Positions 46,175 through 55,435 of a stretch of DNA of 64,000 nt are shown one piece after another. Numbering within the stretch: position 1 is the first letter of the stretch; each line of letters opens with the position of its first letter. This DNA is from Duganella lactea (GTDB taxonomy: Bacteria; Pseudomonadota; Gammaproteobacteria; Burkholderiales; Burkholderiaceae_D), in NCBI RefSeq assembly GCF_009857505.1, contig NZ_WWCP01000024.1:1-64000 (forward strand), given 5' to 3'. The notes under the pieces are model-generated. The model saw nothing but the letters and a program-made list of their open reading frames with translations. It had not been told where the DNA came from and made no database searches. The position numbers and the translations under genes were made by a program.

Positions 46175-46891
46175 TCAGACGTTTTTCTTGGCCAGCTTGC
46201 CCGGCTCGACACCCAGCTGCTTGAGCTTGCGGTACAGGTGGGTGCGTTCCAGGCCGGTCTTCTCGGCCACGCGGGTCATGCTGCCGCCTTCGCGGCCCAG
46301 GTGGTGTTCGAAGTACATGCGCTCGAAGGCGTCGCGCGCCTCGCGCAGCGGCAGGTCGAACGACAGGCTGAAGCTGTGGTTGTCGGCGCCGGTCACGGTG
46401 GCGCCGCCACGCACGGCGATGCCCGCCACCGGCTGCGGCGCGGCGAAGCCGCTGGCGGCCGTCGGCGCCTCATCCGGCTGCGCCATCGTCGGACGCGGCG
46501 CCAGCGCCGGCGCGCGCACGGTTTCCTGGGCCCGCGTCAGACCGGCTTGCACCGCCTTCAGCAGCTTTTGCAGCGCGATCGGCTTTTCCAGGAAATTGAG
46601 CGCGCCGATGCGGGTCGCCTCGACCGCCGTATCGATCGTCGCGTGACCGGACATCATGATGACCGGCATGGTCAGCAGGCCGTCGCGCTGCCACTCTTTC
46701 AGCAGCGTGACGCCATCGGTGTCCGGCATCCAGATATCGAGCAGCACCAGGTCCGGCGCCCCTTGGGCGCGCGCCTCGCGCGCCTGCTGGGCGTTTTCCG
46801 CCAGTTGTATCGCATGTCCCTCGTCGCTCAAGATTTCCGAGAGCAACTCGCGGATACCCATTTCATCGTCAACCACCAGAATGTTTGCCAT
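46175..46891 (-). CDS. NtrX-like response regulator lacking the sigma-54 AAA+ domain
   Basis: A 238-residue response regulator. The receiver domain has the acidic pocket Asp8/Asp9 (VVDDEMG), the phospho-acceptor Asp52 (LLDIWMPDTDG), and the MMSGHAT and EKPIALQKLL switch residues. A Pro/Ala-rich linker of about 60 residues follows, then a Fis-type HTH at the C terminus (MTRVAEKTGLERTHLYRKLK). The central AAA+ ATPase of NtrX is missing, so it cannot activate sigma-54 polymerase directly. It lies downstream of the matching sensor kinase (58-bp gap), upstream of the degenerate P-loop gene. Confidence 0.93.
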   Translation of the reverse strand: MANILVVDDEMGIRELLSEILSDEGHAIQLAENAQQAREARAQGAPDLVLLDIWMPDTDGVTLLKEWQRDGLLTMPVIMMSGHATIDTAVEATRIGALNFLEKPIALQKLLKAVQAGLTRAQETVRAPALAPRPTMAQPDEAPTAASGFAAPQPVAGIAVRGGATVTGADNHSFSLSFDLPLREARDAFERMYFEHHLGREGGSMTRVAEKTGLERTHLYRKLKQLGVEPGKLAKKNV

Positions 46892-46949
46892 CTTCCCTTG
46901 TCCTCATTTCGCCGTCCCGGGACGGCAATGATGTTTGTGTCATAGCACT

Positions 46950-49247
46950 TCAGCTATTGTGCGACGCCGAGGCTAACTTTAACAGCAAAATCAGCACCGA
47001 CGCGCCACTTCTATCGACATGGTTCTGAATATCGATCCGTCCACCATGTTCCTCGATAATCTTTTTCACCATCGCCAGGCCCAGTCCGGTGCCGCGCGCC
47101 TTCGACGTCACGTACGGTTCAAACGCGCGCGCCAGGATTTTGGGCGCGAAGCCGGAACCGTTGTCGCTGATCGCCAACCGCACGGCGGTGCGCGAACCAC
47201 CGTCCGCGCCCTGATAATGAATGGCTTCGGTGATCACGTCAATGCGCGGCTGCGGTGCGCCGTCCGGCAAGTCGGCCATCGCGTCCTGGGCGTTCTGCAG
47301 CAGGTTGTGGATCACCTGGCGCAACTGGGTCGGATCGCCCATCACCCGCGGCAGGCCGGGGGCCAGATGTGGGTGGATGATATCGTTGCCCTCGCCGCTG
47401 ATGTACAGGTGCAGGATCTCGTCGATCAGCGCGTTCAGGTCCAGCGCTTCGAGCACCGCCGGCGGCGTCTTGGCGTAGTCGCGGAAGTCGTCGACCATGC
47501 GTTTCATCGCCGCCACCTGGTTGACGATGGTGGCGGTGCCCTTGTTGAGCAGCTCGGCGTCCGGCGGCAGCAGCTTGGCCTCCAGCTTCATCTGCATGCG
47601 CTCGGCCGACAGCTGGATCGGCGTCAGCGGGTTCTTGATTTCGTGCGCCAGCCGGCGCGCCACCTCGCCCCAGGCGATCGAGCGCTGTGCCGAGATGACG
47701 TCGGAGATGTCGTCGAATACCACCAGGTAGCCGCTGCCGCCCTCGACCGGCAGGCGCGAGCCGCGCGTCAGCAAGGTCAGGTCGCTGTCGTCGACCCCGG
47801 CCGGCGCCGGCCGCGGCACTTCGATCTGACGCTGCCAGTGCAGCCGCGCCGGATTGCGCCCGGCCGCCGACTGGGCGTTCTGCGCGGCGAACGCGGCCAC
47901 GATGGCGGCGCCGAACTCGTGCAGGCCGTCGATCGCGTCCAGCTGCTGGCCAATCATGGTGACGCCGGCCTGCTGCAGGATGCGTTCGACCGAGTCGTTG
48001 CAGCTGATCAGGTGGAATTCCTGGTCCAGCACCATCACCCCGGCCGACATATTGGCCAGCACCGACTCCAGGTGGGCCTTGGCGTTTTGCAGCGCCGCGC
48101 GGTTGCGCTCGACCGCGCTGCGGGCGTCCGACAACTGCCGCGTCATGGTGTTGAACGACTGCGTCAGCGTGCCCAGCTCGTCCGAGGTGGCGACGATCGG
48201 CCGCGGCGACAAATCGCCCTCGGCCACCGCGCGCGTGCCCTCGGCCAGCAGCAGCAGCGGCTGCGCCAGGTCGCTGGCGATCAGGAAGGCGGCGGCGATG
48301 GCGCCGAACACCGCCAGCAGCAGCGTCAGCGTCAGCGTCACGATGTACATCTTGCGCAGGCCGACGCGGGCGTCGAAGCGCTCCTTGTAGTCGGCGTAGG
48401 CGCGGCGGATGGTCTCGCCGTCGGCCGCCAGTTGCGCCGGCGCCAGCTGCAGCAGCTGCAGGTAGCGCGGCGCCAGGTGGGTGCCGTTCGGCTGCACCGG
48501 GTCGGGCACTGGCAGCAGCACCCGCAGCCGCAGCTGGTTGAGCGGCTCGACCGGCGTCGCCGGCACCGCGACCAGGTCGCTGCGCAATTCATTGCCGCCC
48601 TCGGGCGCGCCGTAGCGCCCGTCCTTCTTGACCGTGGCCATCATGGCGCGCGTCGGCAGGTCGGCGCTGAGGTTGCGGCCGCGGCTGGCGCGGGCGCTGA
48701 CCACCAGCCCGCCGTCGGCGTCGACGATGATGGCGTTCTGCATCCCGGCCTCGCTCTTGACCAGCGCCGCCAGGATCGCGCGCTCGCTGCCGAACGGCCG
48801 CTCAGCCAGCTCCTGCGCGGTGCGCCCGGCGGTGGCGTTCAGTTCGCCGACAGCGCGGTCCAGGCCGGCGCGGCTGAGATTGATGCCCGATTCCAGCGCC
48901 TCCTCCACCGGCACATTGAACCAGGATTCGATCGAATGGGACACGAACTGCACCGAAACCAGGAAGATCACCAGCCCGGGCAGCACGCCGATGGCGGCGA
49001 ACAGCAGCACCAGCCGCGTCATCAGCTTGGAGCCGAAGCGGCCGGCCTTGTAGCGGGAATACAGGCGGAACAGGGACACCACGACCAGCAGCAGCAGCGC
49101 GGCGGCCACCGCCGCGTTCAGGCCCAGCAGCCAGCCATAGTAGCGGTCGAAGAAGCCGGAATTGTCGGAGGCCGACGCCAGCAGGAACAGCAGGATGCTG
49201 ACGACGGCGCCGCCCACCACCGCAAAGTACCGCAGGGCCGTCTTCAC
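46950..49247 (-). CDS. NtrY-like sensor histidine kinase
   Basis: A 765-residue membrane kinase starting at GTG 49247. Two N-terminal helices (about 10-27 and 37-60), a third near 80-103 and a fourth near 300-322 flank an extracytoplasmic sensor region; HAMP follows (LAEGTRAVAEGDLSPRP), then PAS (VLANMSAGVMVLDQEFHLIS), the HisKA box RLAHEIKNPLTPIQLSAERM and the ATPase (NLLQNAQDAM, DNGSGFAP, GTGLGLAMV). This is the NtrY layout. In betaproteobacteria the system sits after rsmB-DUF4390, as here, and is thought to sense nitrogen or redox state; that role is inferred. Confidence 0.94.
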   Translation of the reverse strand: MKTALRYFAVVGGAVVSILLFLLASASDNSGFFDRYYGWLLGLNAAVAAALLLLVVVSLFRLYSRYKAGRFGSKLMTRLVLLFAAIGVLPGLVIFLVSVQFVSHSIESWFNVPVEEALESGINLSRAGLDRAVGELNATAGRTAQELAERPFGSERAILAALVKSEAGMQNAIIVDADGGLVVSARASRGRNLSADLPTRAMMATVKKDGRYGAPEGGNELRSDLVAVPATPVEPLNQLRLRVLLPVPDPVQPNGTHLAPRYLQLLQLAPAQLAADGETIRRAYADYKERFDARVGLRKMYIVTLTLTLLLAVFGAIAAAFLIASDLAQPLLLLAEGTRAVAEGDLSPRPIVATSDELGTLTQSFNTMTRQLSDARSAVERNRAALQNAKAHLESVLANMSAGVMVLDQEFHLISCNDSVERILQQAGVTMIGQQLDAIDGLHEFGAAIVAAFAAQNAQSAAGRNPARLHWQRQIEVPRPAPAGVDDSDLTLLTRGSRLPVEGGSGYLVVFDDISDVISAQRSIAWGEVARRLAHEIKNPLTPIQLSAERMQMKLEAKLLPPDAELLNKGTATIVNQVAAMKRMVDDFRDYAKTPPAVLEALDLNALIDEILHLYISGEGNDIIHPHLAPGLPRVMGDPTQLRQVIHNLLQNAQDAMADLPDGAPQPRIDVITEAIHYQGADGGSRTAVRLAISDNGSGFAPKILARAFEPYVTSKARGTGLGLAMVKKIIEEHGGRIDIQNHVDRSGASVLILLLKLASASHNS

Positions 49248-49847
49248 TTACTCGGCCCTGTACTGGAAGGTTTTCTTGTCCGACGCCAGGCGCCATTCAC
49301 TGTTGTTCAGGGCGTTGACCTTGAGCGGCTTGGGCACATAGTTGGGGTCCAGCCCCATGCTCAGCTTGACGGTGTAGGTCTCGCCCACCTTCAGCGCGCC
49401 GCGCGCGGCGACGATCCAGCGGCCCGGCCGGCGGATCAGGAACAGCGCGTCCTCCAGCGACGCGAAGCTCTGGTGCACGCTGCCGCTGACGGCGACGTTG
49501 TATTGCCGCGTCAGCACGTTGTAGGACAGGCTGACGGTCTGGCGCGCGGTGATGGCTTTTTCGTCAAACCAGTACCAGCGCGGGCGGGTGAATTCGATTT
49601 CGGTGTAGAAGTACAGCGTGCGCCCGTATTGCAGCGCGTCCTCCATCTCGTGGCTCAGCTCGAAGCCGTAGGTGGCCGACAGTCGGTAGCCGTCCTCGGT
49701 CGCCTCGACCAGCGCGCGGCGGATTTCCACGCCTTCGGCCGCGCGCGCGCCATGCGGCAGCAGCGCCAGCATCAGCAGCAAGGTCGCGGTCAGAAGTCGG
49801 AAAAATCGTCGCGTCACGGGTGGGCAAGGTCTCAAGAGGTTACGCAT
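49248..49847 (-). CDS. DUF4390 domain-containing exported protein
   Basis: A 199-residue protein from ATG 49847. The signal peptide includes RRFFRLLTATLLLMLALLPHGARAAEG. The mature part (VEIRRALVEATEDGYRLSAT, YFYTEIEFTRPRWYWFDEKA, LSYNVLTRQYNVAVSGS) matches DUF4390, which is almost always found between rsmB and the NtrY/NtrX-like genes. Function unknown; a periplasmic partner of the sensor is a reasonable guess. It overlaps the rsmB end by eight bases and abuts the kinase start (TAA-GTG), so translation of all three is coupled. Confidence 0.9.
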   Translation of the reverse strand: MRNLLRPCPPVTRRFFRLLTATLLLMLALLPHGARAAEGVEIRRALVEATEDGYRLSATYGFELSHEMEDALQYGRTLYFYTEIEFTRPRWYWFDEKAITARQTVSLSYNVLTRQYNVAVSGSVHQSFASLEDALFLIRRPGRWIVAARGALKVGETYTVKLSMGLDPNYVPKPLKVNALNNSEWRLASDKKTFQYRAE

Positions 49848-51249
49848 TTTTCTGGAACAGCGCGTAAAACAAACCATCGTGATCCTGCCCGGAGCCGCCG
49901 GCGGGAAGCAATTGACCGGGCGCATCCAGTCGGACAGCCTGATGTCGAACAGCAAAAGCGGCCGCCTGCGCCTCGGATTCCTGCGGCCACAAGGAACATG
50001 TCACGAATAGCAATTTACCACCCGGCGCCAGCATCTGCCAAAGATTGTCCAGGATTTTTCCGGAAAGTGTTGCAAGTTGGAGCGTGTCGGCCTTGCGCCG
50101 CAGCCAGCGGATATCCGGGTGGCGGCGCACGATGCCGGAGGCGGTGCACGGCACGTCGGCCAGGATGCGGTCGAAGGGCTGGCCGTCCCACCAATCGTTG
50201 TTCTGCGCGTCGGCCGCCTTCAGCGTGGCGCGCAGTTTCAGCCGGTCCAGATTTTCGCCGACGCGGGCCAGGCGTCTGGCGTCGGCGTCCAGCGCGGTGA
50301 CGTCGGCGTCGGCCAGCTCCAGGATGTGGCAGGTCTTGCCGCCCGGCGCGGCGCAGGCGTCCAGCACGCGCATGCCGTTTTGCACATCCAGCAACGGCGC
50401 GGCGAGCTGGGCGCCGGCGTCCTGCACCGAGGCCGCGCCATCGGCGAAGCCCGGTATCAGGTGCACGCCGACCGGTTTTTCCAGGCGCACGGCGTACGGG
50501 CCGATCCGCGTGGCCGTCATGCCGGCGTCGGCCAGCCTGGCCAGGTAGTGCTCCACCGTGTGCTGGCGGGGATTGACGCGCAGCGTCAGCGGCGGCGCCA
50601 TGTTGCCCGAAGCAAGAATCTGCTGCCATTGTTGCGGCCAGGCCGTTTTCACGGCGTCGATCCACCATTGCGGGTAGTTCCACTTGGCCACCGGTTGCAG
50701 CTGCGCCGCGTCCAGCAGCGCCTTGCGCTCGCGCAGCAGGCGGCGCAGCACGGCGTTGATCATGCCCTTGGCGCGGGCGGTGTCGGGGTGGCCGCCGGCG
50801 GCCGTCACGGTCTGGTCGACGATGGTGAATTCTTCATACGGCGGCGTGTCGTCCGGCGCGGTCATCAGCGCCAGCGCGCAGCACAGCAGCGCCACCACCA
50901 GCGGCTCCGGCGCCTTCGGCGCCATCAGGGTGATCAGCGCCTCGCTCTGGCCCAGCTGGCGCATCGCGCGGTAGCCGATGTCCTGCATGGCGCCGCGCGC
51001 CTGCGGCGTGGTGTCCGGCTGTCGCGCCCACACCTGGGCCAGCGCCTGCGGCAGGTTGGTGCCGGTCTTGACCTGGGCGATGGCGCTGGCGGCGCCGATC
51101 AGGCTGTACGCCAGCGAATCGGGTTTGAGGTTGGTCTGGAAGTGGGTCTGCAACGCCGGTTTCAGCTCCCGTGCGTGGCTGGCGCGCAGTTTCTTCGGCG
51201 CGGCCGGCTTGGCGGGAGACTTCAAGGAGAGCGTTGGACGCTTGTTCAT
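49840..51249 (-). CDS. rsmB: 16S rRNA m5C967 methyltransferase RsmB
   Basis: Methylates C967 of 16S rRNA with SAM. The 469-residue product has the N-terminal NusB-like RNA-binding domain (about 50-190), the SAM-binding motif LDACAAPGGKTCHILELA, and the two cysteines of RNA m5C enzymes: DVPCTASGIVRRHPD and FVTCSLWPQESE. The first 35 residues form a basic Lys/Ala/Pro-rich extension (KSPAKPAAPKKLRASHARELK), longer than usual. In many betaproteobacteria it adjoins fmt; here 16 kb separate them, indicating a local rearrangement or insertion. Confidence 0.96.
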   Translation of the reverse strand: MNKRPTLSLKSPAKPAAPKKLRASHARELKPALQTHFQTNLKPDSLAYSLIGAASAIAQVKTGTNLPQALAQVWARQPDTTPQARGAMQDIGYRAMRQLGQSEALITLMAPKAPEPLVVALLCCALALMTAPDDTPPYEEFTIVDQTVTAAGGHPDTARAKGMINAVLRRLLRERKALLDAAQLQPVAKWNYPQWWIDAVKTAWPQQWQQILASGNMAPPLTLRVNPRQHTVEHYLARLADAGMTATRIGPYAVRLEKPVGVHLIPGFADGAASVQDAGAQLAAPLLDVQNGMRVLDACAAPGGKTCHILELADADVTALDADARRLARVGENLDRLKLRATLKAADAQNNDWWDGQPFDRILADVPCTASGIVRRHPDIRWLRRKADTLQLATLSGKILDNLWQMLAPGGKLLFVTCSLWPQESEAQAAAFAVRHQAVRLDAPGQLLPAGGSGQDHDGLFYALFQKNA

Positions 51250-51455
51250 ATGCTAATTCCAGAGATGGGGGAAGACCGTGATCGGGCAGTATACATTAGC
51301 GCCAGATGCAAGGCGACAGCGATAACGCTGAATCCGGATCAATCGTGCCGTCTGGACAAAGGCTTGCTTGGCACGCTCGCGTTCGCCGTCGCAAGATTTC
51401 CTCATTAGCAACGCCCTGCTGCCTCACAGTCCGCCCCTCCGTCCGGTCAACACAG

Positions 51456-51461
51456 TATAAT
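51456..51461 (+). promoter_or_regulatory. Candidate -10 element for argS
   Basis: A perfect TATAAT lies 63 bases before the argS ATG on the plus strand, giving a 55-base leader. No clear -35 is present. The 275-base gap between rsmB and argS otherwise shows nothing I recognise. Confidence 0.45.
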
Positions 51462-51524
51462 TAACGCTGTTTGGCCGGCGCCCATGCGCCCGCCGTTTCC
51501 ACTATCTGAAGAATCTTTAAGCGC

Positions 51525-53240
51525 ATGCTAGCCCAACAAAAACAAGATATCACGGCCCTGTTCCAGGCCGCCCTCGCCCCGATCCTGGCTGGTACCGACA
51601 TCACCACCAACGTTGTGCTGGAGCGCCCGCGCGATCCGTCCCACGGCGACGTCGCCTGCAACATCGCCATGCAACTGGCCAAGCAGCTGAAAATGAACCC
51701 GCGCGAACTGGCCACCAAACTGGTCGAGGCGCTGCTGGCCGACCCGGCCCGCAACGGCCTGATCGACGCCGCCGACATCGCCGGCCCGGGCTTCATCAAC
51801 CTGCGCGTCAGCGCCGCCGCCAAGCAGGCCGTGGTCAAGACCGTGCTGGCGCAAGGCGACCAGTTCGGCGCCGCCGACACCGGCGCCGGCGCCGGCAAGA
51901 AAGTGATCATCGAATTCGTCTCCGCCAACCCGACCGGCCCGCTGCACGTGGGCCACGGCCGCCAGGCGGCGCTGGGCGACGCGCTGTCCTCGCTGTTCGT
52001 CTCGCAGGGCTACGATGTCACCCGCGAGTTCTACTACAACGACGCCGGCGTGCAGATCCAGACCCTGGCCAACTCGGTGCAGGCGCGCCTGCGCGGCCAC
52101 AAGCCTGGCGACGCCGCCTGGCCGGAATCGGCCTACAACGGCGACTACATCGCCGACATCGCCGCCGACTTCCTGGCGAAGAAAACCGTGTCGGCCTCCG
52201 ACGGTTCGCCGGCCACCGCCTCGGGCGACGTCGAAGACATCGAATCGATCCGCACCTTCGCCGTGACCTACCTGCGCAACGAGCAGGACATCGACCTGCA
52301 GGCGTTCGGCGTCAAGTTCGACAACTACTACCTCGAATCGTCGCTGTACTCGGACGGCAAGGTGGACGCCGCCGTCGACATGCTCAACAACTCCGGCAAG
52401 ACCTACGAGGAAGACGGCGCCCTGTGGCTGCGCACCGAGGACTACGGCGACGACAAGAACCGCGTGATGCGTAAGAAGGACGGCACCTACACCTACTTCG
52501 TGCCGGACGTCGCCTACCACATCGTCAAATTCCAGCGCGGCTTCCAGCAAGCCATCAACGTGCAAGGCTCCGACCACCACGGCACCATCGCCCGCGTGCG
52601 CGCCGGCCTGCAAGCGGTCAACGTCGGCATCCCGCAAGGCTTCCCGGACTACGTGCTGCACAAGATGGTCACCGTGATGAAGGGCGGCGAAGAAGTCAAG
52701 ATCTCCAAGCGCGCCGGCTCCTACGTCACCGTGCGCGACCTGATCGAATGGTCGGGCGGCGGCGACATCACCAAGGGCCGCGACGCGGTGCGCTTCTTCC
52801 TCATCTCGCGCAAGGCCGACACCGAATTCGTGTTCGACGTCGACGTCGCGCTGAAAACCTCGGACGAGAATCCGGTCTACTACGTGCAGTACGCCCACGC
52901 GCGCATCTGCCGCATGCTGGAGCAGTGGACCGGCGACGAGGCCGCGCTGGCCAATGTCGACCTGTCGCCGCTGACCGCGCCGACCGAAGCGACGCTGCTG
53001 GCAACGCTGGCCGCCTACCCTGAAGCGCTGGCGCGCGCCCAGGCGGAACTGGGCCCGCACCAGATCGCGTTCTACCTGCGCGACCTGGCCGCCAATCTGC
53101 ACAGCTTCTACTTTGCCGAGCGCGTGCTGGTTGACGACGAGGCACTGAAGGCCGCGCGCATCGCGCTGATGGTCGCCACCCGCCAGGTGCTGCGCAACGG
53201 CCTGGCGCTGATCGGCGTTTCGGCTCCCAACAAAATGTGA
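51525..53240 (+). CDS. argS: Arginyl-tRNA synthetase
   Basis: A class I synthetase of 571 residues. It has the N-terminal tRNA-recognition domain Add1, the catalytic HVGHGRQAALGDALSS (a HIGH-type motif), a NPTGPLHV pre-motif, and the MSK-like loop KISKRAGSYVT; ArgRS commonly lacks canonical KMSKS, so this is normal. The C-terminal anticodon-binding DALR domain ends ATRQVLRNGLALIGVSAPNKM. It heads a plus-strand cluster that continues with the SPOR protein 21 bases later. Confidence 0.97.
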   Translation: MLAQQKQDITALFQAALAPILAGTDITTNVVLERPRDPSHGDVACNIAMQLAKQLKMNPRELATKLVEALLADPARNGLIDAADIAGPGFINLRVSAAAKQAVVKTVLAQGDQFGAADTGAGAGKKVIIEFVSANPTGPLHVGHGRQAALGDALSSLFVSQGYDVTREFYYNDAGVQIQTLANSVQARLRGHKPGDAAWPESAYNGDYIADIAADFLAKKTVSASDGSPATASGDVEDIESIRTFAVTYLRNEQDIDLQAFGVKFDNYYLESSLYSDGKVDAAVDMLNNSGKTYEEDGALWLRTEDYGDDKNRVMRKKDGTYTYFVPDVAYHIVKFQRGFQQAINVQGSDHHGTIARVRAGLQAVNVGIPQGFPDYVLHKMVTVMKGGEEVKISKRAGSYVTVRDLIEWSGGGDITKGRDAVRFFLISRKADTEFVFDVDVALKTSDENPVYYVQYAHARICRMLEQWTGDEAALANVDLSPLTAPTEATLLATLAAYPEALARAQAELGPHQIAFYLRDLAANLHSFYFAERVLVDDEALKAARIALMVATRQVLRNGLALIGVSAPNKM

Positions 53241-53261
53241 TTGCGAAGGACATCCCGCACA

Positions 53262-53951
53262 ATGAATTTCCGCTCCAGCCGTTTCAGCTTAATGCGTCCT
53301 CGAACGCGACAGCAGGGCAACACCTTCATCGGCATCGTCATTGGCCTGGTCATCGGCCTGAGCATCGCCGTCGTCGTGGCGCTGATGATCACCAAGGGCT
53401 CGACGCCGTTCACGGACAAAGGCCATCCGGGCAAGGCGGCGGAACCGACTGCGGGACAGATCGCCGATCCGAACAAACCGATGTACGGTAACAAGGACGC
53501 CGCGCGCGAGGCGGCCAAGGATCTGGCCAAGGAACCGCCAGCTCCAGCCGCCGCGCCGGCGCAGGCGGCGGCCGACCAACTGCAAGCGGTGGTCGACAAG
53601 ATCCAGAACACGCCGGCACCAGCCAAGCCGGCAGCGGCACCGGCCACGCCGAACGCCGCCAACGTCACGCCGCAACCGGTGTCCAAATCGGCCGGCGACG
53701 CGGCGTCCGATGAGAAGTACATCTACTACCTGCAAGCCGGCGCCTTCCGCGAGACGGCCGACGCCGAAAGCGCGCGCGCCAAGCTGGCGTTGCTCGGCTT
53801 TGAAGCCAACCTGTCGGATCGTTCGACCGACACCGGCGTGCTGCACCGCGTGCGCCTGGGCCCCTATCATCAGGTCGAAGCGATGAACAAGGTCCGTAGC
53901 AAACTGTCCGAGAACGGCATCGACGTCGCCGTGGTCCGCAATCAAAAATAA
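53262..53951 (+). CDS. SPOR domain membrane protein (FtsN-like)
   Basis: A 229-residue bitopic membrane protein from ATG 53262. A single membrane helix (TFIGIVIGLVIGLSIAVVVAL) near residues 19-40 follows a short basic cytoplasmic tail, then an Ala/Pro-rich periplasmic linker of about 110 residues, and a C-terminal SPOR domain (YIYYLQAGAFRETADAESAR, RVRLGPYHQVEAMNKV), which binds denuded glycan strands at the septum. The layout equals FtsN in division; identity as FtsN itself is likely but unproven. The argS-SPOR-dsbA order looks typical of Burkholderiales. Confidence 0.92.
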   Translation: MNFRSSRFSLMRPRTRQQGNTFIGIVIGLVIGLSIAVVVALMITKGSTPFTDKGHPGKAAEPTAGQIADPNKPMYGNKDAAREAAKDLAKEPPAPAAAPAQAAADQLQAVVDKIQNTPAPAKPAAAPATPNAANVTPQPVSKSAGDAASDEKYIYYLQAGAFRETADAESARAKLALLGFEANLSDRSTDTGVLHRVRLGPYHQVEAMNKVRSKLSENGIDVAVVRNQK

Positions 53952-53969
53952 ACAGCACAAGGAATAACC

Positions 53970-54635
53970 ATGCGTTTCCTGAAGTTCCTCCTCACCGCCA
54001 TCACGCTGAGCGCCGTGGCGTTCAGCGCCGCCGCCTCGCCAACCGATCCGAAAGAAGGCGTGGAGTACAAAACCCTGGCCAAGCCACAGCCGGTGGACAC
54101 CGGCAAGAAAGTCGAAGTCATCGAGTTCTTCGACTACGCCTGCCCGCACTGCGCCGCTTTTGACAGCACGCTCAACGCCTGGGTGAAAAAACAGGGCGAC
54201 AACATCGTCTTCAAGAGGATGCACATCGGCCGCCAGGGCGGCGAGCTGCCGCAGGGCCGCATGTTCTACACGCTGCAAGCGATGGGCGTGCTGACGCCAG
54301 AGCTGCACACCAAGGCCTTCAACGAAATCCACGTCAAGCGCAATCGCCTGAACACCGATGATCTGGTGTTCGACTTCGTCGCCAAACAAGGCATCGACAA
54401 GCAGAAGTTCATCGACACCTACCGCGGCTTCGGCGTGGCGGGCCACATGCGCAAGGCGCTGGCGCAGATGGACGCCTACCAGGTTGAATTCTGGCCGCTG
54501 CTGATCGTCGACGGCAAATACCAGACAGCGCCATCGATGGCCAACGCCAACGCCACCAGCGAAGCGCAACTGAACGAAGACGTCACGCGCGTGCTGGACG
54601 CCCTGGTCGTCAAAGCCAAGGCAGAGAAGAAATAA
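53970..54635 (+). CDS. dsbA: Thiol:disulfide interchange protein DsbA
   Basis: A periplasmic dithiol oxidase, 221 residues. The signal peptide (RFLKFLLTAITLSAVAFSAAAS) ends near residue 22. The active site DYACPHCAAF has Cys58 and Cys61, and the cis-proline region is EFWPLLIVDGKYQT. It introduces disulfides in secreted proteins, partnered elsewhere with DsbB. It lies 18 bases after the SPOR gene and two bases before the SDR gene. Confidence 0.95.
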   Translation: MRFLKFLLTAITLSAVAFSAAASPTDPKEGVEYKTLAKPQPVDTGKKVEVIEFFDYACPHCAAFDSTLNAWVKKQGDNIVFKRMHIGRQGGELPQGRMFYTLQAMGVLTPELHTKAFNEIHVKRNRLNTDDLVFDFVAKQGIDKQKFIDTYRGFGVAGHMRKALAQMDAYQVEFWPLLIVDGKYQTAPSMANANATSEAQLNEDVTRVLDALVVKAKAEKK

Positions 54636-54637
54636 GC

Positions 54638-55435
54638 ATGACGCCTTTGCGCGTCTTCATCACTGGCGCCTCCAGCGGTCTGGGCGCCGCGCTGGCACGC
54701 CAGTACGCCGCGCAGGGCGCCACCCTTGGCCTGCTGGCCAGGCGCGGCGAGGCGCTGACCGCTCTCATCGCATCGCTGCCCAACCCGCGGCGCCACCGCG
54801 CCTACGCGGTCGATGTGCGCGACCACGCCGCCATCGGCGAGGCCGCGCAAGCCTTCCTGGCCCATGCCGGCGGCGTTGATGTGGTGATCGCCAACGCCGG
54901 CATTTCGGTCGGCACACTGACCGAACACAAAGAAGACATCGACGTCTTCGCCGACATCCTCGCCACCAACGTTACCGCCACCGCCGCCACCTTCTCGCCC
55001 TTCATCGCCGCCATGCGCGCCCAACAGACACTGGGCACGCCGGGCCGGCTGGTGGGCATCGGCAGCGTGGCCGGCATTCGCGGCCTGCCGGGCGCGGAGG
55101 CCTACAGCGCCTCCAAGGCCGCCGTCATCAGCTACTGCGAATCGCTGCGGCTGGAGATGCGGCCCTACGGCATCCGCGTGGTGACCATCTGCCCCGGCTA
55201 CATCGACACGCCGATGACGCAGATAAATCCGTACCCCATGCCATTCCTGATGGCGCCGGAAAAATTCGCCGCGCGCGCCGCTCAGGTGATCGCCGCCGGC
55301 GCCAGCTACACGGTGATCCCGTGGCAGATGGGCATCGTCGCCAAGGTGCTGCGGCTGCTGCCGAACACCGTCTACGACTGGGCCTTCAGCAAGGCGCCGC
55401 AGAAGCCGCGCAAATCCCGGCCCGCCGCGCCATGA
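54638..55435 (+). CDS. Short-chain dehydrogenase/reductase
   Basis: A 265-residue SDR. The nucleotide-binding motif is ITGASSGLGAALARQYAAQG, followed by NAGISVGTL, the active-site serine and tyrosine in SVAGIRGLPGAEAYSASKAA (YxxxK), and PGYIDTPM. An extended C terminus has a hydrophobic stretch LMAPEKFAARAAQVIAAG. The substrate cannot be predicted; similar SDRs neighbour dsbA in related genomes. Its stop overlaps the birA start (ATGA). Confidence 0.92.
   Translation: MTPLRVFITGASSGLGAALARQYAAQGATLGLLARRGEALTALIASLPNPRRHRAYAVDVRDHAAIGEAAQAFLAHAGGVDVVIANAGISVGTLTEHKEDIDVFADILATNVTATAATFSPFIAAMRAQQTLGTPGRLVGIGSVAGIRGLPGAEAYSASKAAVISYCESLRLEMRPYGIRVVTICPGYIDTPMTQINPYPMPFLMAPEKFAARAAQVIAAGASYTVIPWQMGIVAKVLRLLPNTVYDWAFSKAPQKPRKSRPAAP

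Noticed and set aside
47019..50300. 1,093-codon open frame on the plus strand across the kinase, DUF4390 and rsmB
   Set aside because: It spans three real genes in antisense, is dominated by Arg/His/Gln/Ala, and has no recognisable domain.
52676..52740. Missing KMSKS in argS as a sign of inactivation
   Set aside because: Most bacterial ArgRS enzymes lack the canonical motif; the KISKRAG loop is normal.
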